Source: Paragyromitra xinjiangensis (Eukaryota > Ascomycota > Pezizomycetes > Pezizales > Discinaceae). Taken from it: a stretch of 64,000 nucleotides of DNA. Position numbers and translations under genes: made by a program. The notes under the pieces were generated by a model, which worked only from the letters and a program-made list of their open reading frames with translations, was not told the DNA's origin and searched no databases. Where the stretch lies: NCBI GenBank assembly GCA_038503065.1, contig JBCAMK010000009.1, positions 620,001 to 684,000 on the forward strand. The letters run 5' to 3'. Shown here one piece after another: positions 47,044 to 57,734 of the stretch; position 1 is the first letter of the stretch, and each line of letters starts with the position of its first letter.

Positions 47044-47868
47044 AGTGCCGACGGGGAGATAGGCCTTACAAAAACATCCAAACAAGTTAGTTTTCCAGAG
47101 CTTATAGGACTTCAAGGGCGCGTTGTCGATGTAGCTACGGGGAACGTCATTGTGCTCCTCGATGATGGCTCTGTCCATACCTTTGTAAATGGGGAAAATT
47201 ATCAGCCCGGCCGCCGTATTAATGAGCGAACTCGTACGAATGGTCTTGTTCCCGAGTCAATCTACAGAGGATTAGCAAGAAGAAAGAGAAAGAGAGCTAC
47301 TGCCGTCTACGCTGGGGGAAAGCCATTCATTTGTGGTGACTGAAGATGGTAGTATCTTAGCGTGTGGCTTAAACAACTATGGCCAGTGTGGCATTGACAA
47401 GAAACCATCATCCAAGAACTAACGATCGTTGAAGGCTTTAGGGGAGTTGATATTTCAATGATAACGGCCGGAGAGCACCACTATATTGCAATAACCTGTG
47501 ATGGTAGTTTAATAATGTGGGGGCGTTGTGATTCTAGCTAGGTTGGTAATGTCCCGACTATGGCGGAGGATTGTGTGAGGTATATTGGCAAGAAGCCGGC
47601 TAGCATAGCGATATCACAGCATGTCTTTTACGAAAGATTCAATTTTATTTGTAGCGGTACTGAACATAATCTTGGAATAAAATTAGATAAGCGGGTATGG
47701 GAGTGGGGGAGTGGGATCTCATACCAGATTGATCAGGGACTAGATGGAGGTGAAGAGCTCGACACACCCAAACCAATAGACAGCAGTGCGATAGAAAACA
47801 TGTACATAATTTCTGCAGCTGCATGTGGAAATTCCTCAGCGCTATTAGGTACTCTAAGGCGGGAGTAA
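47044..47868 (+). pseudogene. Broken RCC1/Pim1-like gene, copy C
   Basis: Plus-strand RCC1 remains: LLDDGSVHTFVNGENYQPGR, then RINERTRTNGLVPESI, which matches the Pim1/Srm1 segment between propeller blades. After a frame change it reads ESHSFVVTEDGSILACGLNN and YGQCGIDKK. After a stop and a second frame change come MITAGEHHYIAITCDGSLIM and WGRCDSS, then a TAG and a final frame to 47868. At least two frameshifts and two stops. It carries the C-terminal half only, and is in opposite orientation to copies A and B. Confidence 0.75.
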
Positions 47869-47999
47869 ACATGGCTTTATGTAAATAAATAAAAATTCTA
47901 TAGCAAAACAAATTTGTTCGATCAGCTACTACTATAACTGGCAAGATGCCTGAAGCGAAACTATCAATGAGTGACTGAAGTACATAAAAATTAGTATAT

Positions 48000-48365
48000 A
48001 GAGCTGCAGTCTTATGCTAATAGCATATTCCAGGAGCTTCAAGATAGAATGATAGTTTTGATGTTTGGTTGCCGTGTGGAGAGCTGTTTCTCTATTATTA
48101 CCTCTTGCGTTGATATCTCCACCAAAGTTTAATATCTGCTTCATGTCCTCAAGTTTTGTAAACATGCGATCTTTTGCTGCGTAATGTAGAGGTGTTTCCA
48201 TAGGTATCCCTTGTATCTGCATTTGCGCCTGCGTTCAGGAGCATAGCTATCTCTAAGCTAAAGTTCTTATTGTCGTCAAAGTTTGTACCCAAAGCTTTGT
48301 GGAGGGGCGTTTTTCCGTAGTCGTCTTTAATGTCTATCTGACTAGGAAGTGATTCTATGGCTACC
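48000..48365 (-). pseudogene. Ankyrin-repeat gene fragment 2
   Basis: Minus-strand reading gives IDIKDDYGKTPLHKALG and AMLLNAGANADTRD. A one-base frame change follows within GATACCTATGGAAAC, then ETPLHYAAKDRM and GGDINARGNNRETALHTATK. These are canonical ankyrin repeats, broken in the middle and without intact ends. Confidence 0.65.
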
Positions 48366-48630
48366 TTGACGATAGGTCAGTAGGTTCTAGAGTTCTGGGC
48401 CCAGATCATCCTCGGACAGGAACCCCGACCCAGCATCATACCCGGAGTCAAACCAGGAATTTGAAGGATTCAATCAATTGAAGGAGGTAAGAATGTGGTC
48501 GAGTTATCTTAACTAGTCTAGCGGCTAGTGTCCCTTGGTCGGCGGCCGCACTTTCAGGTTAGGGTTAGTTGGGTCGTTATATGGTCAGTAAACCCGAACC
48601 AAGTCCAGCGGGGGCAGGGTGGGGATACGC
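48366..48630. other. Spacer before the tRNA gene
   Basis: No coding signal. Right margin of the decayed block. Confidence 0.4.
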
Positions 48631-48720
48631 GCTCGGCTGGTCTAGTGGTATGATTCTCGCTTAGGGTCGCACTCTAAGTTAATATGCGAGAGGTCCCCGG
48701 TTCAAACCCGGGGTCGAGCC
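48631..48720 (+). tRNA. tRNA-Pro (AGG) with intron
   Basis: The acceptor stem GCTCGGC pairs with GTCGAGC (48713-48719), with C as discriminator base. The D-arm is TGGTCTAGTGGTATGA. The anticodon stem CTCGC pairs with GCGAG (48686-48690). The loop TTAGGG(T) has anticodon AGG at 48663-48665. An 18-nt intron (48667-48684) sits at the canonical position one base 3' of the anticodon. The T-arm is CCCGG-TTCAAAC-CCGGG. Confidence 0.95.
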
Positions 48721-49047
48721 TAATATATTTTTGCTTCTTTCTTGTAGAAAGTTCCCTGGTTTGATGAAAGCTCGGTTGATAGAGCGAACATCTATTATCC
48801 ATCGTACTGCTTTTGCCACCTACTTCAGGTACTGTCTGGTGCGACACAGTGGATATTTCTGGAAGTGAAGCAAAAATACTTTCAACTGCCTGATTTTGCT
48901 TGAACAATAAGTCGGCTGTAAATATAAAATTTTTTTTGGTGAAAGTGTGCATAAGTGTTGTTGCGCAAGTCTTTTGCATGAGCCAATGCTTTCCTGACTG
49001 ATCTTGGAGCCTTCAACCTCCAACTTCAACTCCACGTCACCAGCAAG
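48721..49047. other. Intergenic region before TAN1
   Basis: A T-run near 48727 just after the tRNA could serve as the RNA polymerase III terminator. The remainder is the TAN1 promoter. No gene. Confidence 0.4.
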
Positions 49048-50410
49048 ATGTCCGACAGTAAAAAACGTAGAAGCGGCAACCATGACTCAGGAACGAAGTC
49101 GAACAAAAAAAGCAAGGTATGTGTCGCCAAACCGTTAAGGGGCCTAATCTTGACGCAATGTAGACTGACAATGACGATGGCAGAACAAGGACTACTGGTC
49201 GAAGTCGGTAAACAATTATCAAACTATCACGGGAATTGAAACAGGTTCAGAGGGAATCTTTGCTACATGCGACCGAGGTACAGAGCCGAAATGTGTCGGG
49301 GAGATGTACAGACTATTAGAGCAGGTTAGACAGAATGACTCCATCCTGACAGTGTTATCAACCGACTGGGTTGAGGTTCTTCAGGCAAAAGGTTAACAGG
49401 ATATTCAACCCAGTGTGCATCAAAGCTTTACGGTCTCAAACTTGGAGAGAATGGGCTCGAAGATGGAGATGATGGTCAAGAGGAAGACGAGGAGGAGGAT
49501 ATTGAGGCATCGATCAACCGAGAGATTTCGAGCCTGAAAAAATCAAAGCCAAAGAAGCTAATTATGTCCATCAAACTTGATATACCGTGTGGTAAGTTGT
49601 CTCAGAAAAACCCCCCGAACTGATACACATTTGCTTCCTGTTCGTTTCCATCGTTTCCCCCTCTCTTGGTCTCTTCGCTTATCTGCGATCTTCACTGGCT
49701 GACTTAGAGCCTTTCTGGCTGCGGGCTGTCAGTGGTGTTTTTCCGTACGAAGGCGCCATGCGTGCCAACGGAGATGGTCCATGCACTCCTGGAAGACAAA
49801 GCCCAGAGCATATGGACGCATCGGCTAACCCCGGTCACCCGAACTGGTAAAGCAACTCTTGAGGGTCTAGAAGAGGTCGCGAAAGAAGTCCTAAAACCTC
49901 ACTTCCATGAAGGGCAAGAAGGTGTCAAGGTATGGTTTCCTTCCGCAGCCGGTGCTTACCCGATTTGTTCGCTTACTGAAACTCATCCTTGGCTTTAGTT
50001 CTGTATCCGACCTACAACACGCCAGCACAACGTGCTGAACCGAGACCAAGTTATCAAAGCGGTCGCAGATGTCGTGGGTCCAAAGCACAAGGTCGATATC
50101 AAGAACCACGATGTGCTCATTCTTGTTGAAATTTATAAGGCAAGTTATATATTGCTTGGGCGACACAACCGATAAGGCGCCTGCAGCTTACCATAACCCT
50201 GCTTCGTTTTTCCCCTGTAGCTAACCATAGCCAATGGCTCAACAGAATATGTGTGGTATAAGTGTTGTGAGGGACTTTGAAAAACTTAAGAGATATAACC
50301 TTAACGAGGTTCTGAAAGCTGCAAAGGGCGAAACTGGCGAAGGAGCACTGGGGAAAGACGAGAAATCCCAGGAAATTGCAAATCAATCTGGGGCGGGGGA
50401 AGACGTGTAA
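49048..50410 (+). CDS. TAN1: tRNA acetyltransferase accessory protein TAN1 (THUMP domain)
   Basis: Tan1/THUMPD1 binds tRNA and works with Kre33/NAT10 to make N4-acetylcytidine at position 12 of tRNA-Ser and tRNA-Leu. Exons are 49048-49116, 49184-49324, 49414-49591, 49733-49929, 49999-50139 and 50246-50410, giving 296 residues. Introns are 67, 89, 141, 69 and 106 nt. The last uses a GC donor (AAG then GCAAGT) with a CAACAG acceptor. Family landmarks are IETGSEGIFATCDRGTEPKC, CVVFFRTKAP, FCIRPTTRQHN, HDVLILVEIYKNMCGISVV and FEKLKRYNLNE. An acidic insert lies near 80-110. The start follows a basic Lys-rich N-terminus, as in yeast Tan1. Confidence 0.94.
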
Positions 50411-51027
50411 CATAGTCTACGGATAACCAGGCTCTCACAGGTTCTTTTTATAAATACCTTCCTCCTCTGAGGTTTCTGCAATGAGCCTACATTACTGGTT
50501 GCATGGTGTAGGGCAGGCATAGGCCATGAGCGTTGGTGGTCGTGGTAGGCACACCTGGTGATGACTGCTAGATCCCTACTGTTGACGGGTATGGTAGACC
50601 GGTCTTCACATTTCAGGCACTCGTTTATTACGCAACTGCGTCGCGGTAGCCGTTGCCCACACCTGAGTGTTGCAACGTTGCACCGAGTTCGCCAAAACCG
50701 ACGAATTCGCCAAGCCCTCGAACCCGAATGAGGCACAATTTGGCGAGTTTAGCGAATCGAAGGGCGGTCCGCCTGCCTGGTTCGATGGAGCTACCTGGTC
50801 TGCGACGACCAGTCGGAGCTTATTCTCTGTCTGCGTCCTTTGGCGTTTTCCTTTCATTTCCGTTATTTTTTTTCTAGTCTCAGTGATGCACTACTAACCG
50901 TAAGAATTCCAAATCCCAACTGGGTCTGTACAAATACCCCCCGGTATTTCTCGCGCGAATTGTGCCCGTAATCAAGTTACGCTCCTGATTTCTTATATCC
51001 TCCCGTTATCATTTGTGTTTTATCAGC
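50411..51027. other. Intergenic region
   Basis: No supported gene. Frames on both strands around 50606-50877 mirror one another. Confidence 0.4.
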
Positions 51028-52077
51028 ATGGTCCGGAGCGTCACAAAATCCTGGCTGCAAAGCATGTCTGAAGCCCAGAGTATCATTGATACGGCATTTC
51101 CGAACAAAAGCAAGCCCATTATTTCCATCGAAGAATTAGTCGATGGGGCTTACAACTCTTCCTACCTTATTGTGCTCCAAGACGGTAGATATGTTCTCAA
51201 GATAGCTCCTCCGCCAGACATTCGGGTCCTCCGCTATGAGAATTCCATATTGGAAGCCGAAGCCTCCGCATTACGTCTAGTGCGAGAGCGAACCACCGTG
51301 CCAGTCCCTGAACTCATTTTATACGATGACACTTGTAATATTCTCGACTCTCCCTATCTTCTCATGACATACCTCCCAGGAACTACGCTCGACAAACTAC
51401 GACCATCACTCTCATCATCTGACTCCAATACAGTTGATCATACTGTCGGCCGCTACCTTCGTCAGGTAGGTGATGCTGCCAGAGATCGAAAGTATTTTGG
51501 ACGATGGCAAAGTAGAGCAAAGATGTATACTTCTTGGCAGGAGTGTTTTCTAGCGTTGACGGAAGCCATATTACGGGACGGAGAGGATATGTTAATTCTA
51601 TTACCCTATGAGCAGCTACGTCAGCAGTTCCGGCGGTGGGCGTACACACTCGACGAAGTAGTGCAGCCAAATTTATCAGTGCTAGACTTCGGAGACAGCA
51701 GTGTGTTGGTTGATCCAAAGAGTAAGACTGTTACGGGTCTTATCGACTTTGAGAGATCAGGGTGGTTTGATCCTTTGCTTTCTGCGGTATTTCAGAAACC
51801 TTCACCGGCGTTTATGGAGGGATATGGAAAAGATGTGTTAGACACAAAGAATAAGAAATGCCGTTCACTATTGTAAGTTTTCTGACTCCATCTCTATCTA
51901 TGATGTGTGTATGACCCACTCGCTAATCTCGGGTTCAACAACAGATATTCTTGCTACTACTCAAGTGTTAAGATTGTGGAAACATACTATCACCAAGCTG
52001 AGAATGGCAATGAAATGGAGGAGCGGAAAAATCTCATAAGATGTTTGAACTTGTTAGTCAGTTGGGTGGCCGAATAG
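51028..52077 (+). CDS. APH-fold phosphotransferase-like protein lacking catalytic residues
   Basis: Exons are 51028-51872 and 51945-52077, with a 72-nt intron (GTAAGT start, GCTAATC branch), giving 325 residues. This belongs to the aminoglycoside/choline-kinase-like (APH) superfamily, abundant in filamentous fungi. The ATP-lobe has YVLKIAPP (Lys58) and a hinge LLMTYLPGTTLDKL at 111-124. The catalytic loop, normally of the HxDxxxxN type, reads VLDFGDSSVLVD (218-229). The Asp is present, but the preceding His and the following Asn are replaced. The metal-binding IDFE follows at 239-242. It may be an inactive kinase or have altered chemistry. The substrate is unknown. It is convergent with the ApsB-like gene. 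Confidence 0.8.
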
Positions 52078-52285
52078 TACCTCTTTTCGCTTCTTTCTTC
52101 GTAATTTGTAATAGCAGCTATTGTGACGAGAAAGAAAAATACCCCGATGAATTCATGACTACTGCTGGTAGTGTACACAAGAGAACACCCGCTCCAAGGA
52201 AACATTTAACACCCCCCCAAAAAATCATGCCGATTATGTTACAAATTCGTAAAACCAAAACATTAATAAACAATTAAGCAATGCG

Positions 52286-55200
52286 TTAAGCTTGAACCGC
52301 TTCGTTCCGCCTAGCCCTTGAATTGGTTTCCCGTTTGGCTAACTCTAGTGATTTGGTCAGGGAGGTTTTCAGCTCCTTGCTCTCAGCCCATTTTTGCTGA
52401 AGTTTGCTGTTTGCTTGGTCAGTCAACTATTCTCTAAGAAAGGGCGAGAGGTTATCAAAACGAACCTCATCCGAATGCCCGCGATGACAGCATGTATTAC
52501 TGATCTCAAAGCAGGCCTCTTTTCCCGTATGTAGCGGTCAGGGAATATCCCCATCTGCTCAATCAGCTGCATATTTGCTTCGTTACTATAATATAATCTG
52601 TCAGCGTCTATTTATCTCGGCGGAGTCGGAATGTGGGGCCGACGGTACTTACCATGCGCTATAGAGGTTGATTTGCATCAAAAAGAAATTCTTGCTGAAT
52701 GACAGGTCCGCCCGGAATCCCGCTTCTCGGGCAACCTTAGCGCGGAGATAGCGGATCTGCTTTGCTAGCCCCTTGATTTCGGCCCTGTGACGTTCTTCTG
52801 CCTCCAAAACGTGATTTTCGAGGGCTTTGGAGCCAACGTCCGTCTTAGCGTTCTCACGCCTGTTGGTGCTCTCCGAAAATCGGACGCGCTGTTTAATGGC
52901 CTTCCGCTCCTCATCCCAGGCAGCCTGCAGCTGCACTGTCTTCTCAACAGCTTTCTGGTAGCGGCGTGCGACTTTTTTCAAATCCTCTGCGGTACCTTGT
53001 GAAATTGAATCAAGCTGGCTCTTTTCCTTTCGTAGATTCCGGATCTGAGTATCAAGGTCCTTCTCTTTCTTGCGACGGAGTCGAATTTCCTCATCCCTAG
53101 TGTTCATTTGGGCTTGCAGTTCCTCAATTTCCAGGGTTGCGGCCTTGATATGCTCATGAAGTTCCTGTCGCTCCTCGGCAATATGTTGCTGCGCTGTTCT
53201 CGTATCTTCTGAACTCTTCAGATGTCTGTCCAGCCGGGCACCGTGCAATTCCTGCTCTAGTCCATGAATACGTTTCCTGAGGTCCCCAACCGTGTTGCTA
53301 GCTTCAAGGTTCTTGCGAACCATGACTTCGTTGCTTTCCCGGATCTCAACAACTTCCTGATCCACTAATGATTTCTCGATTTCGAGTTGCTCATATGCAG
53401 CCTTCTGATCACTGAACTTTCGCTCAAGTGTTTTAACCTTGGACCTAAGTTCCCGAAGCTGTTCTTGATTGGAGGAAATCTGGCGCCTAAGCTCTTCAAC
53501 TTCGGACTTCCGACCTGAACGAGGAGAGCTTGCAGTAGGAGATGAACGAAGCGCAACCGCGTTCTGGGCATCAAGTAAATCCCTCTCAAGCTTATCAATT
53601 TGGTGGCGGAACTCGCGGACAGTCTTCCTGCTTGCCGATTCCTTCTGGATAAGTTCGTTCTCCCGCTTCCTTGCATCCGACAAGTTGGCACGGAGGCTCT
53701 CCAATTCCAGTTCAAGGCCACCATCTTGACGATCGAGTTTGAGAATTTCATCGATCCTACCTTCGAGATTGGCAATGTTACGTTCAGCGACTTGACGCTC
53801 GCTTTCACGTTCACCGTTGAGTATTTTCAATTGGTTCTTCAAGTCCCGGACTTGCTTTTCGAGTTTAGCCTCTTGCTCACGAGCACTGACAATGGCGTCC
53901 TGAAGGTCGGCTTCCAAATCACTTGCTCTTTGTTCAAGAATTGCCTGTTCATCATTTGCAAGCTGGAGGTCGATCTCAACCTTGCTCTTCGCCTTCCTTA
54001 GCTCTGCCTTCTCTTGGTCGAGGTGTTTTGTGGTATCAACCTTGCGAGATAGCTGTTGAAGTTGACTCTTCAGTTCGTCCCGCTCAGCCTCAATTTCCAT
54101 AGCTGTAACTCGGAGATTATTAGCTTGAGAGCTAGCATTTGCGAGCTGTTCCTGAAGATGTTGCTTCTCCTTCTTAACATTCTCGAGGCGTTTGTTGGCA
54201 TCCTGTAGGTCCTCCTTGAGTTGCTGCTGGGCTTGAGCTTCAGCTTCGAGGTCTCCCCTGACAGCTTGTGCTTCAGATCGGGCTTTGCCATGCTGATTCT
54301 CAAGACGAGTGAACTCTAATCTGGTGGCGTTAAGTTTCTGGCGGAGAGTCTCGACTTCGGCCCTTGCGATAGAAATCTCCTCATCGGTGTTTTCTTTCTC
54401 TTCTTCAAGCGTAGCGCTAAGCAGTTCAACTTCATCATCGAGATACCTGACTTTCTCCTCCAAGGCCTTCTCCGCTTTCTTTGACACTCGAAGATCTTCT
54501 TTGATAGCGTTGCACTCAGCAATCTTAACATCCAGAGCAGCCTTCCTCTCTTCAATCTCATCTTGAAGCTCAGTGATCTGCTTGGTAAGGCTGGCCTCTT
54601 CTTTCTTATGCCTTTCGTTCTCGGATTTTAAAGCATTGGCCAACTGCGGGTTCAACAATTAGCTTTAGTTCCGACGGGAGATAGATATGCGGAAGTGAAT
54701 TATTTACCTTAGATTCTTTCCCCTGGATGGAGCTTTCAACCTGCTGTAATTGGTCGATGGTTTTCTTGAGGTCTTCTACGGTGGTCTCGGCCTTCTGAAT
54801 CCTAGCGTCAAGCTGGCGTTTTTCCGAAGCCCAATTAGCAACAGCCCGCTCATGCTGTTTCTCCTTCTCTGCTAATTCTCTGTCGATCGCTTCGATTTCT
54901 TCATTCAGCACGTTCTTATCCTCGTCCCATTCTCTTCTCAGAGCCTGTTCGTTCGACTCTGCCAATTGCCTTTCCCTCTGCAACATCGAGTTCACTTCCT
55001 GAAGATTGCTCTTCAGTTTGTCAACCTGTTTCTGTAGATCTCGTGACTCGGCGGTCAAGGAATCATGACGAAGATGGATAAGGTCCTTTTCGGAGGTCAC
55101 AGTTTGAAGGTCTGACCGAAGCCTACGGAGCTCCACTTCAAACTCATTACGAGATTTATTGGTCAAGTCCTTTTCAGAGGCCACAATTTGAAGATCTGAT

Positions 55201-57317
55201 TCGACTTTCCGAATTTTCCCTTCCAGCTCCTTACGGGCCCTACTAATGACCTCTTTCTCAGAAAAAACGAGTTGGAAGTCTGATTCTGCTTTCCGAAGTT
55301 GTCCCTCGAGTTCCTTGCGAGAATTGTTGATGGTTTCCTTCTCCGCGGCGACAAATTGGAGGTCTGATTCGGCTTTTCGGAGCTTTCCTTCGAGTTCCTT
55401 GCTCGACTTGCTGGCGATATCTTTTTCGCGTTTGATGGCATCGAATTGCTGCCACTGTTAGTGCTATGGTAAAGCACACTTGGGAATGGGGCTCACCTTT
55501 TGAAGAGCTTGAAACTCGCCATCAAAGTCACCATTCATCTGTTCCAATCTATTCTTAAGACGCTGTGCCTCCGTGCTCTTCTCTTGGTGAAGTAAGTGCA
55601 AATCATCGTATTCTTGCCGAATTTGATCTAGCTCAGCCTGAAGACCTTTCGTTTGGGCATCTCGTTCATCTATCCTCCCTTTATGGGTAAAGCTCCTGTT
55701 TCGGACTTCGTCTCGGAGCTTTTCGACATCACCTTCAAGTCCTTTCTTCTCATCTTCGAGGGTCGCCTGGTAGTTGCGAAGCTGTTCGTTCTCTACCTGG
55801 ATCTTTTCCTTATCATGGAGGATTTCTGATTTCTCTACCCGCTCATCTTCGAGGTTATGCTGTAGGTTTTGAACAAGCTACGACAAGAACTGTCAACGAT
55901 GCCTGGATCTATAGCGGGGGATCGGGGTAGTACCTTTTCAAAATCACGTATTTTTTGCTCGGCTTTTCGGAGAGCTTCATCTTTCTTTGCCAACTGTTCA
56001 TCCCTATCACCATGTTTCCCTTGAAGTTCACGTTCTAGTGTCTTGAGCCTTCCTTGTAAGGATTCGGCATCCCCTTCCAATTCCTGGATCCTACGGTCTT
56101 TTCCTTTGAGCTCATCTTCGACACCATCCAATTCGGCTTCGCGTTCGTCAAGTAATCGATCCTTCTCTCTCAATTCGGCTTCTAAATCACCCTTTTCCTC
56201 CTCCATCTTCTCTAGGTCCTTCTGTAGTTTTTCCACTTCTTCGTCGTCTTCTTCCTCCATTTTCTCTACCTTTGCCTTATACTCATCCGCTTCGTCCCGA
56301 AGTCTTTCATTCTCGTCGAAGACTTGCTCTAGTTCCCTCTCTTTCGCCTCCAACTTCTCGTTCATCTCTTGCAGAGCTCTTGCACGTTCCTCGCTCCGCC
56401 TGCCGTCATCGTAGCCCTTTTGCTTGTTGTCTTGCATCGACATCATTTCGTTACGAAGATCAGTGATAGCCTTTTCGGAGTCTAGCAAGGACTTCCTATA
56501 TCGTTTAAGCTCGGCTTTAAGAGTAGCTCGCTCGACTTTGATTTCGATATTCTAATTCCAAATGTGTTGTCAAAAAATTGCCTTATAATCACAAAAAAAA
56601 TGAACTCTGATCTCACCTCTTTGATGGCTTCTTCGTTGTGCTCTGGGCCAAGCTTCTTCAGACGCTCCTCCATAAAAACAATTTTAAGCTTTAAGCCGAA
56701 ATTCTCCTTCTTAATCTCATCGATAATCTGTAAAAGGTTGTGTTAGAGATATATTGCTTTTGAGTTTGTCAAGAGGCTGAAAACTCGCTCACTTTCTCCT
56801 GCTCTCTTAAGGTCATCTGCCCATCATGCTCCAACATGCCGCCCTTGCCTCTCGGCAAAGGCGCCATCGGCGTTGAATTGATACTTGAGTCTGGTATCGG
56901 TCCCAGAACTGTCTCCTCTCGGCTCTGATACGTCGTATCGTCATTAACGTCCGAGCTCTCAGCATGAGGAAGCTGTGGGCTATCCATCACGAGTCTCCCA
57001 TTCTTGAGAAACTCCGGAGTTGGCGGAACTCCAGTCTTGCTGCCAATTTTCGCACGAAGGTTTGATCTCTGGACGCTCTTGAGTAATGGTGTGAATTCGG
57101 GTTTCCCTGCTCCGCGGCCCCCGAAGATCTGCCGCGCCGGTGTCGTCGTCTCTGTACGTCGCCGTCTGCCTTTGGTAGCTTTAAGCAAGTCATCGCCCCC
57201 TGGAGATTGGAAAGAATCCATGCGTGAGCCCAGATTAAGGTTGTCTATGGGATCGATGGAGCTCTCTGTTGGATACTCCGCGCGAGGTGTGTCCAGTCCA
57301 AGGCCTGGTGCAACCAT
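52286..57317 (-). CDS. ApsB/Mto1-like microtubule-organising protein with CM1 motif
   Basis: Exons are 57317-56793, 56727-56617, 56551-55934, 55877-55497, 55448-54708, 54643-52653, 52585-52466 and 52406-52286, giving 1535 residues; introns are 48-67 nt. A disordered N-terminus (1-165) is followed by the centrosomin CM1 motif (LREQEKIIDEIKKENFGLKL, then KIVFMEERLKKLGPEHNEEA; about 170-230), which recruits gamma-tubulin complexes. Then come about 1200 residues of coiled coil, and a conserved tail (NEANMQLIEQMGIFPDRYIR). Family members (ApsB, Mto1) sit at septal and other non-spindle-pole microtubule-organising centres. Residues 560-671 are four successive 28-residue repeats. The last splice acceptor was chosen at GCAAACAG to keep the frame; a nearer AATAG would need a different phase. 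Confidence 0.93.
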
Positions 57318-57734
57318 GTTTGAATGTTTTTGAAAGGTAGTGCGCTCTACGCTAGGGCTCTATAGCTTCCCACAAGTCAGTAGAAGGCGGTTGTTCTATG
57401 TTGACTCCTCCGCCGCTGTGGTGGGCTTTGTGTTGATGTGTTGAAAGAAGTGTGAAGCACTGGCGTTGTTTTTGTTTACGTCGCGGGTTTAGCTTTCGCG
57501 CTAGTAATCTTGGCAACTAGCTTCGCCCACTAGCGTATTTCCTCACCCCACCACCACTTTCTTAGACAAAGAAACACCCAGAGTGCAACTGTTCTCCCGA
57601 TCATTTCCGATTAGTTAGTTACAATAAGACCCTAACCCTACAGTACCGTTCTGGTATGTAAATACAAGTAATCCTTATTAAGATACAGCGGTTTTTACAG
57701 ATGATTGCTCTTAGAAATACAAAGAAATTATTAT
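57318..57734. other. Promoter region of the ApsB-like gene
   Basis: No gene seen. It contains one ACCCTAACCCTACAG stretch near 57630, too short to call telomeric. Confidence 0.4.
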
